From: Paenibacillus lacisoli
GTDB lineage: Bacteria > Bacillota > Bacilli > Paenibacillales > Paenibacillaceae
Reading direction: 5' to 3'
Length of the DNA stretch: 45,859 bases
NCBI RefSeq assembly: GCF_030580655.1
Contig: NZ_JAUQTB010000021.1
Coordinates: 1 to 45,859 of the forward strand
Under the pieces are notes generated by a model. That model saw only the letters and a program-made list of their open reading frames with translations. It was not told the origin of the DNA and searched no databases. The first letter of the stretch is position 1. The number at the start of each line of letters is the position of its first letter. Positions 7,937 through 15,721 of the stretch are shown here, piece after piece. The position numbers and the translations under genes were made by a program.

Positions 7937-8381
7937 TACAGCAATGGGGACTTGCACTCATGGCATCACTCAAAATCTGCAGGCTTTCGATGACTTGGGC
8001 TTTTTTATCTTCAGGAACGTGACCGAGGATATCCAGAAGGTAGTCTTCCATCGTTTTCTCAATTTCTGTATACTGTTCATTTCCCTTCCCGGTCAGTGCC
8101 AGCAGCACATACCGCCGATCGTTGGGAGAAGGTGTCCGGCTGACATACTCCATTTCCACTAATTGTTGTACCTGACGGCTCAGTGTGCTTGTGTCAACAC
8201 TCAGCAGTTCAGACAGCTCGTTCAGAGTGCTGTTCGGATGCTTGTTCAGCTCATAAATGATATGACTCTGCACCACGGACACGCCGCAGCATTGAGCTCC
8301 ATCCTTCTGCAGCAATCCAAAGCGCCGGACCAGAAGCTGGAGCATTTCACGTACGTTAGCATAAGGAGGAATTATTTTCAT
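7923..8381 (-). CDS. MarR-family regulator with two vicinal Cys pairs
   Basis: This 152-residue winged-helix regulator has the MarR pattern SVDTSTLSRQVQQLVEMEYVSRTPSPNDRRYVLLALT. Two Cys-Cys pairs stand out: Cys31-Cys32 (QCCGV) in the N-terminal dimer region and Cys147-Cys148 (HCCTPPL) at the C terminus. Such thiols could sense oxidants or trivalent arsenicals by releasing DNA; this is inference. ATG 8381 is chosen because AGGTG lies six nt ahead; a GTG at 8390 overlaps that site. It has its own promoter after the arsC terminator, and leads into arsN1 and the flavoprotein gene, its likely targets. Confidence 0.85.
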   Translation of the reverse strand: MKIIPPYANVREMLQLLVRRFGLLQKDGAQCCGVSVVQSHIIYELNKHPNSTLNELSELLSVDTSTLSRQVQQLVEMEYVSRTPSPNDRRYVLLALTGKGNEQYTEIEKTMEDYLLDILGHVPEDKKAQVIESLQILSDAMSASPHCCTPPL

Positions 8382-8398
8382 TTTAATCACCTGAACTA

Positions 8399-8427
8399 TT
8401 TATACCATTATTATTTGATAAATGCAA
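8399..8427 (-). promoter_or_regulatory. Promoter of the MarR gene
   Basis: On the minus strand, -35 TTGCAT (8422-8427), a 17-bp spacer and -10 TATAAA (8399-8404) preceded by TGG make a strong sigma-A promoter. A second dyad centred on GATGCATC (about 8436-8443) lies just upstream. Confidence 0.7.
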
Positions 8428-8456
8428 CTATTTGTAGATGCATCTAATGAAATAGC

Positions 8457-8478
8457 AAAAAAGCCGGGTCATACCGGC
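8457..8478 (-). terminator. Terminator after arsC
   Basis: On the minus strand GCCGG-TATGAC-CCGGC is followed by TTTTTT, 50 bp after the arsC stop codon. It separates arsRBC from the MarR unit. Confidence 0.7.
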
Positions 8479-8527
8479 ACTTGATAGCCCATACATCCCG
8501 ACCTTACAACAGACGCACTATATTCTA

Positions 8528-8959
8528 TTATTTCCCATCGGCCAGAAACTGCTCTATTCGCTGCCTGATCGCATCACGGACCGCACGGAATTGAGCCATG
8601 ATTTCCTCTTCTGTCCCTACTGCCTTGGCAGGATCATCAAATCCCCAGTGCCATCTCTCCGCTTTATCATTGTGTACCACCGGGCAGTTATCATTGGCAT
8701 GACCACACAGCGTAATAATATAATCTGCATGAGCCAAAATTTCAGCATCAATAACATCAGACGTATGGTTGGAAATATCAATGCCCGCTTCCTTCATAAT
8801 TGCTACTGCACGCGGATTGAGCCCGTGCGCTTCAAGACCTGCGCTCTTTACCTCATAACGCTCGCCGCCCAGTGCCTTCAGGAAACCATCTGCAATTTGG
8901 CTTCTGCAGGAGTTTCCCGTACACAGGAAGTACACGATCGGTTGGTGTGTGTTGTTCAT
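8528..8959 (-). CDS. arsC: Arsenate reductase, thioredoxin-coupled type
   Basis: This 143-residue member of the low-molecular-weight phosphatase fold reduces arsenate to arsenite, which ArsB then exports. The P-loop CTGNSCR gives Cys13 as nucleophile and Arg19 as the phosphate-site residue. Cys85 and Cys92 (LCGHANDNC) are the resolving pair that thioredoxin reduces. The start is ATG 8959, only 2 nt after the arsB stop, with AAAGGGGA ahead. The frame stays open upstream to 9229, but that part is arsB in another frame. It is the last gene of the arsR-arsB-arsC operon. Confidence 0.95.
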   Translation of the reverse strand: MNNTHQPIVYFLCTGNSCRSQIADGFLKALGGERYEVKSAGLEAHGLNPRAVAIMKEAGIDISNHTSDVIDAEILAHADYIITLCGHANDNCPVVHNDKAERWHWGFDDPAKAVGTEEEIMAQFRAVRDAIRQRIEQFLADGK

Positions 8960-8961
8960 GG

Positions 8962-10386
8962 TTATTCCCCTTTGTTGGATTTCAAGTAATTTCTGTTCTT
9001 TTCCTGCCTTCTCAGCAGGATATGAATCAGTAGTACCATCCCTGCCGTGACGAGTAGAATGATAACCGTCAGCAGCCAGATATTCATTGCGGCCGTGTGA
9101 ATGACATTTAACCATAAATATAAGCCTGTCAATGTAATGAGCAGGGTGGGTACCGTCAGAATAATCCCGGTTCTGAAATAACTGCCCCAGGTGATTTTCA
9201 CACCTTTGCTTGCCAGGACATGAAGCCACAAAAGTGTGGCCAGCGAACCGATCGGTGTAATTTTGGGACCCAGATCACTGCCGACGACGTTGGCGTAGAC
9301 CAATGCCTCCCTCAGGACGCCTCCAATGTGGGTTCCCTGAATAGCCAGCGCATCAATCATCACCGTCGGCATGTTATTCATAACCGATGACAGCACGGCG
9401 GACAGGAAGCCCATACCGATGGTCGCCGCGAACAATCCGTGGTCCGACAGATCATGGATGACCTCACCGAGGGCGTCGGTTAAGCCTGCATTTTTGAGCC
9501 CGTAGACGACCACATACATACCTATCGAGAAAATAACTACCGCCCAAGGTGCCTCTTTGATGACCTGCTTGGTTTGTATGACGGGACTGGCTCCTGCCAG
9601 CAGAATAAAGACAACAGCCACCGTGCCAACCACCAGCGAAACAGGAACATGGACAAATCCGCTAACGATATAAGCTGCCAGCAGGACAGCCAGCATATAC
9701 CAGGAAATTCGGAACAGCCGGGTATCCTTGATTGCTTCTGCCGGCCTTTTAAGCTGCTGCAGGGAATAGGCTGCCGGAATCTGGCGGCGGTAGAATAGAA
9801 ACAGTACGCCCATACTTGCGGCCAGCGAAACCAGATTGGTGACAATCATACGGCTCGCATACGTTACAAAATCAATCCCGAAGAAATCCGCAGATACGAT
9901 GTTCACCAGGTTGCTCACAATCAGCGGCAGCGAGGTGGTATCCGCGATAAAACCGCTCGCCATAATAAACGGCAGAATCATAGAGTCCGGAAGCTTCAGC
10001 GCTCTTACCATCGCCAGCACAATCGGTGTCAGGATCAGAGCTGCTCCGTCATTCGCGAACAATGCTGAAACCAGCGCCCCCAGCACGATCACATACACGA
10101 ACATCAATTTCCCATTCCCGCGGGCAAAATGAGCCATATGCAGAGCTGCCCATTCAAAAAATCCGATCTGATCGAGGATCAGGGATATCAGGATAATGGC
10201 AACAAAAGCCAACGTCGCATTCCACACAATGGAGGTCACCGTGAGAACGTCATGAAAGGTTACGACCTGGAACAGCAGTGCCAGAACAGCACCGCCCGAG
10301 GCTGACCAGCCGATACTAAGCCCTTTGGGCTGCCAGATTACCAAAAACAGAGTCAGAAGAAAAATTGCCACAGCCATAAATATCAT
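8962..10386 (-). CDS. arsB: Arsenite efflux permease, ArsB family
   Basis: This 474-residue integral membrane protein of the ArsB/NhaD superfamily exports arsenite and antimonite. The central loop FANDGAALILTPIVLAM and the later motif ANVVGSDLGPKITPIGS are typical of ArsB. It is longer than the roughly 430-residue classical protein, because an additional hydrophobic segment (about 430-455) and a basic tail end the chain. ATG 10386 has GGAGGG six nt ahead. It sits 15 bp after arsR and 2 bp before arsC. No arsA ATPase gene is present, so it should run on the membrane potential. Confidence 0.94.
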   Translation of the reverse strand: MIFMAVAIFLLTLFLVIWQPKGLSIGWSASGGAVLALLFQVVTFHDVLTVTSIVWNATLAFVAIILISLILDQIGFFEWAALHMAHFARGNGKLMFVYVIVLGALVSALFANDGAALILTPIVLAMVRALKLPDSMILPFIMASGFIADTTSLPLIVSNLVNIVSADFFGIDFVTYASRMIVTNLVSLAASMGVLFLFYRRQIPAAYSLQQLKRPAEAIKDTRLFRISWYMLAVLLAAYIVSGFVHVPVSLVVGTVAVVFILLAGASPVIQTKQVIKEAPWAVVIFSIGMYVVVYGLKNAGLTDALGEVIHDLSDHGLFAATIGMGFLSAVLSSVMNNMPTVMIDALAIQGTHIGGVLREALVYANVVGSDLGPKITPIGSLATLLWLHVLASKGVKITWGSYFRTGIILTVPTLLITLTGLYLWLNVIHTAAMNIWLLTVIILLVTAGMVLLIHILLRRQEKNRNYLKSNKGE

Positions 10387-10401
10387 CGGGTTCCCTCCAC
10401 T

Positions 10402-10728
10402 TTAGTCACAGCAGCTCCGTCGATTTGCAGGCCGCTGCGCTAATCCGCTCATAGTGGGAGGAAGATGATTCAACAGCTCTGTCAGGAACGGCTTGTCCTC
10501 CGCGGCGAGTGAATAATAAACCCACTGCCCTCTTTTAGCTTCCTTGACCAGCCCGCCATGCTTTAGTTTACGCATATGCTGACTAATATTCGGCTGACTC
10601 GTTTGGAGCAGGTCAACAAGCTCACATACACACAACTCCTTCTCCCTGAGCAGCAGCAGGATGGTCAGTCTGGTTTTCTCTGCGGTCAGTTTAAGTGTCT
10701 CCACCATGGCTGCGATTTCGGTCGTCAT
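10402..10728 (-). CDS. arsR: Arsenical-responsive repressor, ArsR/SmtB family
   Basis: This 108-residue winged-helix repressor contains the arsenite-binding motif ELCVCEL, with Cys33 and Cys35 at the start of the DNA-contact helix region. It ends with a Cys-Cys pair (106-107) that may help bind metalloid. Binding of arsenite or antimonite releases the ars promoter. It is the first gene of arsRBC, and a dyad lies between its promoter elements, so it should regulate itself. The ribosome site GGGGGGAAG precedes ATG 10728. Confidence 0.95.
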   Translation of the reverse strand: MTTEIAAMVETLKLTAEKTRLTILLLLREKELCVCELVDLLQTSQPNISQHMRKLKHGGLVKEAKRGQWVYYSLAAEDKPFLTELLNHLPPTMSGLAQRPANRRSCCD

Positions 10729-10771
10729 CTCTTCCCCCCTGATCTATTGAATTCTATATATTTGCCTGCCG

Positions 10772-10800
10772 ATTATATAATCAATCAGTTATATAAGCAA
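10772..10800 (-). promoter_or_regulatory. arsRBC promoter with ArsR operator
   Basis: On the minus strand -35 TTGCTT (10795-10800), a 17-bp spacer and a perfect -10 TATAAT (10772-10777). Two copies of TTATATAA (10773-10780 and 10789-10796), each a palindrome and 8 bp apart, cover the spacer and suit a dimeric ArsR repressor. Confidence 0.75.
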
Positions 10801-10831
10801 GAGCTATCCACTGTCTATTCCCTCTAATTAC

Positions 10832-10860
10832 AAAAAGCCCGCCAGCTGCACTGACGGGCC
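10832..10860 (-). terminator. Terminator of the fructan operon after the levanase gene
   Basis: On the minus strand GCCCGTCAG-TGCAG-CTGGCGGGC forms a 9-bp stem (one G-U pair) followed by TTTTT, 38 bp after the levanase stop. Confidence 0.85.
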
Positions 10861-10897
10861 TTAACCTGCTTCATTTGATATTGTTCATCCCGCGGGC

Positions 10898-13800
10898 TTA
10901 TAACTTCATATCCGAGCCTAACGTCCAGCTTTGACGCGGGTCTTCCGGTCTTGTCTCCCCAAGCTGAAGCCGTGTCCCGTCCTCAGACACTTCCAGAGAC
11001 TGGTTGGCATGAACGGAAGTAATGGTCACGGTGTGTGCTCCGATTTGTGTAATTTTCCAGCGCTGATTGTCATAGCCCAGATAGCTGTACAGCTGAAGAC
11101 GGTTCTGGCCAGTGTCGAGATCCATAGCCTTTCCTTCCTTGGTCCGGATTGAATAGGTACCATCCCCATTCGGAATAAGCAACCACTTCTGCAGAGAGCG
11201 GTCCGGTGCACGCAATATGACCGGCTCACCATTTTGTGACTGTTCAGCGTAAAGCGCCAGTTGGAATGCATCATTTACAAAGGAGGTCTCAGCTGTATTG
11301 GATTGGGTAACGCTGCTGACGTTTACATTTTGATAGTACACCTGCCCGCCAAAGACGTTCAGTCCCAAATGCCCCTCTGCAAACGTGCCATCCATCACAT
11401 CCACTACCCGTTCTCCATTCAAATCAATCTGGATATGCGGCCCTTGAGCCTGAATCTTCACATGGTAAGTCGATCCCGGTTGAATAAACCTGGGGACTTT
11501 GACAAGTGTCTGCCGCTCTTCATATCGGCCTTCTACTTTGTAGAACAGACGCACTGCTTTGAGATTGGGGTCCAGATTAAAGTAATATCCGCTGCGTCCG
11601 TCAGCACTCGCCCGGAACAGGATCGATCCGGCCCCGCCGTTCACACCAAGCCGCATATCAGCCTCATAAGTGAAATTCCCCGCCTCTTCTGCAGCCATAT
11701 AATTGGCATCACTGGTGTAGCTGCCCCTGAGCCCCTGATCCGTCTTCACCCAGCCCGCAGCTGTGATGTCTTTCTTCCATCCCGTCAGATTCGTATAGAA
11801 AGTTCCGTCATAAACCTTAACTGTAGTCTCAGCTTGGACCTTCCCGTTAGGGGTGAAGGACTGAATGACAGCTGCTCCCGGCTTGATCGCTTTCACGTTC
11901 ACACTCGACATCCCGGTGGATGTGATCTGAACAATATCCGGATCGCTCGACCGCCAGACCAGCCGCTGGTTTGCCCTGCCGCGGCCATTTTCATAAGATG
12001 CATACATCTCTTGCGACTGCCCCTTGGACAGTTCCAGTATCGGTACATCCATCGTGATACGTGCAGGTGACTGCTCCTTTTCTCTCCATGTGTTCTGGAG
12101 CTGGTTAACCTGGAGTGACACGATCTTGACCTTGCCGTCGTTACTATAGAAGCTCATACCAGTTCGTGAAGGGTTGGGAAAAATAAGATCGGAGAATACT
12201 ACGCCGTCGTCATTGGCGAACACCTCCACCGAGGATGCGTCGACCAGAAACCGCAGGGTAATTCGGCCGTTGTCCGGCTTCAGTGCAGCTTTATGCTTCG
12301 TCGTATACAGACTCGAGAAATCTGTAATCCCCGATCGGGAACGGTCTACAAATATCTGCTGGACCGATGGCTGATAGCCTACGACGGTCTCCTGTCCCCC
12401 GCCCTGGCGCAGCCGGAAGCCGAACTCCGAAGGACCGCCTGCCTGCGGCAGCTCAACCTCGGCCACCACCTCGAATGAGCCGGAGACATAGTCCTTTAAT
12501 ATATCCGCCGAGCCCCCCTTGACCTCCCGATTCGTTACCTGAAGCAGACGGCTTCGCAAAGAATTCAGCTCGGCAACGGGAGATTGGTACAGCCGGACCC
12601 CATCTTCCGTTCTTCGCAGGGTTACTTCTCTGGGTATCGTCATTTGTCCCTTCCAGCCTTCGGTCGGAAAGCTGAATGGATAGTCCCAATTGGTCATCCA
12701 GGCCAGCAGGATACGGCGGCCGTCAGGCACACCGGAGAAGGACATCGAGGCATAGAACTCCTTGCCCCAGTCCGTTTTCAACACTTGACCGGCCCTAAGA
12801 TCATTCTTGAATTTCCCGTCCGCGGTCAATTCACCTATAAAATACTCCGCATCCGAACCTTCCGTTTTCGGATTGGCCCCGGTGCTGATCATCAGCACCC
12901 ATTTGCGCTCCGCCGTGCCGTCAACGGGAAGCTGGAACAAATCGGGGCATTCCCACACACCGCCCCGGACGTAGTCTCCATAACCAAAGTTATCCGTCCA
13001 TGTCCAATCGAGCAGATTGACAGAGGTAAAGAAACGGATATGGTCTCCTCCTGAAACCACCATGACCCACCGGTTATTGGCTTCATCTCGCACCACCTTG
13101 GGATCGCGGAAATCCCAGCCGCCGGCATCCTTTCCCTGCTGTCCCGGATTGTCAATCACGACAGGGTGATCCTGAGCATAGGACCAGGTACGGCCGCGAT
13201 CCGTACTGTAGGCCAAGCCAATCTTCTGATTGCCATTCGGCAGATCCGGATTATAAGACGTATAATAGGCAACCATTCCCTTGCCCCCGCTGTTCCCGAA
13301 TAAGCCTGATGCATTGTTCATATCTGCAATTATTGAGCCTGACCAGACATGACCCAGATCATTCCAGGGCAGCGCTATAGGGAGGCTCTTCCAGTGCAGC
13401 AGATCCCGGCTGACGGCATGAGCCCATTGACCGCCATCCTGGTGGAAAAGATGATATTCCCCCTCAAAATAAACCAATCCGTTAGGATCACTCGCGGAAC
13501 CGCGGATCGGACTGTAATGATACGCTGGGCGGTACTTTTCATTGTAGTAAGATGAATACGGCGTAACATAGGCGTCCTGAAAAAAGGCGGTGCCTGAATA
13601 CACAATGAAGCCCTGATACCCACTAGTGAAGCTTCCGTCCGTGATCTTCACTGCAGGAGGTGTATATCCATCAATAAAGACTTGAATCTCCTGACCTATC
13701 GCCGTTACCTCCAGATGATGCCTGGTCGATGCGGAACTCGGGTAGGTCTGACTGGATTGGCTGATAACAGTGCCATCGGACTTTTGCAGCTGTACCCTTA

Positions 13801-14671
13801 ATTTATCATTCTCTCTGCTGAGTCTTACCTCGTAGCCTGCAGTGCCCTGTTTATGTTCCCGGAATACGATGCCCGCTGCTGTCCGGTCTCCAAGAATCAC
13901 ATTGCTTTCAAGAACGAAGTCAGCCATCGGATCCCCGTATAATTGAAAAGACGGCGCTCCGGCTGCAGCCGCCCCTTTCATTCCGCGGATATCAGGCTGC
14001 CAATCTCCTGCTGCGCTCACAGTATCACCGAGATTACTGTTCAATGCGCTGACTTGTATATTCTGAAACAGTGCACTCCCATTCCAGACATGGAGGCCGA
14101 GAAAGCCTGTGGCATGTGCGGAATCCTGAACGTGGATAACGGGTGCATACTGGCTGCCCCAGTAGACCTTTAAATCTCGTCCCTCGGCCTTGATCTTCAA
14201 GTGATAGATGTCACCCGCACGCAGTGACACCTTCTGTTCTGCGCGGAGCCCCCCATCCTTGGCTGCCGCGTCCTTCAGACGAAGAATGCCGGCAGACGGC
14301 ACAATCTGCAGCATATAGGAAGACCAGCCCTCCTGATCTGAACGGAACACAAGCGAGACGTCCGGACTGTCTCCGCCCTTAATCATGACATCCGCCTCGT
14401 AAATGAAATCCTCAGATGGTGTGGAGGACATAGCGATCACATTTCCTTGGGTATCCGAACTCAGCAGAAGCCCTTCCGCCGTCTCATCCATTCGTCCCTC
14501 TCCCTTCATTGTCCACCCGGACAGATTCGTATGAACCCCACCTGCAGGCTCGTCAGCTGCCCTTGCTGATGACTGGGCCGCGGCCTCCCCCCAATTAAAG
14601 GGTGAAATAGCCATTATAACTACCAAGATGAAGCTTAAAACGGCCTGCTTCCACATTCCTGATCTCCCCAC
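10898..14671 (-). CDS. Secreted multidomain GH32 levanase/fructanase with RICIN lectin tail
   Basis: The product is exported and cuts beta-fructans such as levan or inulin. Numbering from the GTG at 14677: signal peptide about 1-36; two LamG-like beta-sandwich domains (48-212, 218-373); GH32 propeller plus sandwich (383-860) with nucleophile Asp397 (SDPNG), Asp525 (FRDPK) and acid/base Glu576 (ECPD). Then come a Big2-like domain (871-957), a third LamG-like domain (958-1122, beginning YTNLTGW like HTNLSGW of the first) and a RICIN beta-trefoil (1132-1257). The usual WMNDPNG reads GSASDPNG. GTG 14671 has AGGAGG eight nt ahead and is chosen; ATG 14656 with GGGGAG ahead is also possible. It is the last gene of the operon and has its own cre site. 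Endo or exo action cannot be told. Confidence 0.9.
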   Translation of the reverse strand: MGRSGMWKQAVLSFILVVIMAISPFNWGEAAAQSSARAADEPAGGVHTNLSGWTMKGEGRMDETAEGLLLSSDTQGNVIAMSSTPSEDFIYEADVMIKGGDSPDVSLVFRSDQEGWSSYMLQIVPSAGILRLKDAAAKDGGLRAEQKVSLRAGDIYHLKIKAEGRDLKVYWGSQYAPVIHVQDSAHATGFLGLHVWNGSALFQNIQVSALNSNLGDTVSAAGDWQPDIRGMKGAAAAGAPSFQLYGDPMADFVLESNVILGDRTAAGIVFREHKQGTAGYEVRLSRENDKLRVQLQKSDGTVISQSSQTYPSSASTRHHLEVTAIGQEIQVFIDGYTPPAVKITDGSFTSGYQGFIVYSGTAFFQDAYVTPYSSYYNEKYRPAYHYSPIRGSASDPNGLVYFEGEYHLFHQDGGQWAHAVSRDLLHWKSLPIALPWNDLGHVWSGSIIADMNNASGLFGNSGGKGMVAYYTSYNPDLPNGNQKIGLAYSTDRGRTWSYAQDHPVVIDNPGQQGKDAGGWDFRDPKVVRDEANNRWVMVVSGGDHIRFFTSVNLLDWTWTDNFGYGDYVRGGVWECPDLFQLPVDGTAERKWVLMISTGANPKTEGSDAEYFIGELTADGKFKNDLRAGQVLKTDWGKEFYASMSFSGVPDGRRILLAWMTNWDYPFSFPTEGWKGQMTIPREVTLRRTEDGVRLYQSPVAELNSLRSRLLQVTNREVKGGSADILKDYVSGSFEVVAEVELPQAGGPSEFGFRLRQGGGQETVVGYQPSVQQIFVDRSRSGITDFSSLYTTKHKAALKPDNGRITLRFLVDASSVEVFANDDGVVFSDLIFPNPSRTGMSFYSNDGKVKIVSLQVNQLQNTWREKEQSPARITMDVPILELSKGQSQEMYASYENGRGRANQRLVWRSSDPDIVQITSTGMSSVNVKAIKPGAAVIQSFTPNGKVQAETTVKVYDGTFYTNLTGWKKDITAAGWVKTDQGLRGSYTSDANYMAAEEAGNFTYEADMRLGVNGGAGSILFRASADGRSGYYFNLDPNLKAVRLFYKVEGRYEERQTLVKVPRFIQPGSTYHVKIQAQGPHIQIDLNGERVVDVMDGTFAEGHLGLNVFGGQVYYQNVNVSSVTQSNTAETSFVNDAFQLALYAEQSQNGEPVILRAPDRSLQKWLLIPNGDGTYSIRTKEGKAMDLDTGQNRLQLYSYLGYDNQRWKITQIGAHTVTITSVHANQSLEVSEDGTRLQLGETRPEDPRQSWTLGSDMKL

Positions 14672-14690
14672 CTGCACAGCCTCCTCGTTG

Positions 14691-14705
14691 TGAAATCGCT
14701 TACAA
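14691..14705 (-). promoter_or_regulatory. CcpA cre site upstream of the levanase gene
   Basis: The minus-strand sequence TTGTAAGCGATTTCA matches the cre consensus WTGNAARCGNWWWCA at every position. It lies only 20-35 nt before the start codon, so it would act as a block in the leader or at a nearby promoter. Confidence 0.7.
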
Positions 14706-14732
14706 AAAAATGCATAAACACGGCCATCCTTG

Positions 14733-14769
14733 TGTGAACAGCGGGCTGTTCGCCATTCCGCTGTTCACA
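14733..14769. other. Strong hairpin between the fructokinase and levanase genes
   Basis: A perfect 12-bp stem (TGTGAACAGCGG and its complement) encloses a 13-nt loop. No T run follows directly, so it is more likely an mRNA-stabilising or processing hairpin than a full terminator. Confidence 0.6.
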
Positions 14770-14786
14770 TGGATGACCTTATGGAT

Positions 14787-15683
14787 CTATATGCTGGCGT
14801 TCCTTCTCGACTCTTCCCATGCCTTAAGACCAAGGGCAAGAGCACCATAAAGTCCAGCTTCTTGCCCCAGCCCGGGAGTAACAATGTACGCTTCCATTCG
14901 TTTCGTAATCTCTTCGGCCTGTAGGTAACCATTCAGGCTGCGCTTCACTTCATCCTGGATGAGAGGCAGCAGCTGTCTTTGCTGCATGACGCCGCCTCCC
15001 AGAATTACTTTCTCCGGTGAATTCATCAGAATTGCAATAGTTACGGCCTGCGCGATATAGTAAGCTTCGATGGCCCAGGCCGGGTGGTCCATCGGCAGAT
15101 CCCCCGCCTTTTGGCCCCAGCGATCTTCAACTGCCGGACCAGCGGCCATTCCTTCCAGGCAATCCTGATGATAGGGGCATCTGCCGGGATAAGGATCTGC
15201 CAAGTGGCGTCTCACCGGTATATGACCGCCTTCGGGATGAACGAGGCCGTGAACCAGCTCTCCGCCCGAATAGATGCCGACGCCAATCCCAGTGCCAATG
15301 GTATAATACATGCAGCTCTGCAATCCTTTAGCTGCCCCCCATACGCTTTCGCCATAAGCAGCGGCGTTCACATCCGTGTCCCAGCCAAAGGGAATATCAT
15401 ACTGACTTCGCAGCTGGTCTAAAAAGGGATAATGTGCCCAGCCTGGCTTGGGGGTCGTCGTGATCGACCCGTAACGGCGATCGCCTGCTTTGAGATTAAT
15501 CGGGCCAAATGTACCAATGCCGATGGCCTCCACTTTTGTATCTTTGAAGTAAGCAATCACTTTGGGCATCGTAATATCGGGATGTTCGGTCGGGAAGCTG
15601 ATCCGATCTACTATCTTCCCTTCTGGGGTACCGATGCCGCACACCATTTTGGTACCTCCTGCTTCAATCGCTCCAATACGCAT
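14787..15683 (-). CDS. scrK: ROK-family fructokinase
   Basis: This 298-residue kinase phosphorylates fructose to fructose 6-phosphate. It has the phosphate loop EAGGTK (7-12), the catalytic Asp104 in WDTDVNAAAYGE, and a zinc site formed by His154, Cys169, His172 and Cys175, as in the Bacillus YdhR/GmuE fructokinases. It lies 38 bp after the cytoplasmic GH32 gene, so the fructose released there is its likely substrate. The symbol is a functional label, since the ROK type is unrelated to PfkB-type ScrK. It is followed by a hairpin and the levanase gene. Confidence 0.88.
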   Translation of the reverse strand: MRIGAIEAGGTKMVCGIGTPEGKIVDRISFPTEHPDITMPKVIAYFKDTKVEAIGIGTFGPINLKAGDRRYGSITTTPKPGWAHYPFLDQLRSQYDIPFGWDTDVNAAAYGESVWGAAKGLQSCMYYTIGTGIGVGIYSGGELVHGLVHPEGGHIPVRRHLADPYPGRCPYHQDCLEGMAAGPAVEDRWGQKAGDLPMDHPAWAIEAYYIAQAVTIAILMNSPEKVILGGGVMQQRQLLPLIQDEVKRSLNGYLQAEEITKRMEAYIVTPGLGQEAGLYGALALGLKAWEESRRNASI

Positions 15684-15721
15684 CGTTCACTTCTCCTTGT
15701 CAGAATTGTCACCGTCAGAGT

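Noticed and set aside
8960..9229. Open frame extending arsC upstream by 90 codons
   Set aside because: It lies inside arsB in another frame; ArsC family length and a ribosome site support ATG 8959.
12584..13054. Long plus-strand frames inside the levanase gene, and similar ones in other large genes
   Set aside because: They are shadows of strong minus-strand coding sequences with no ribosome sites or domains.
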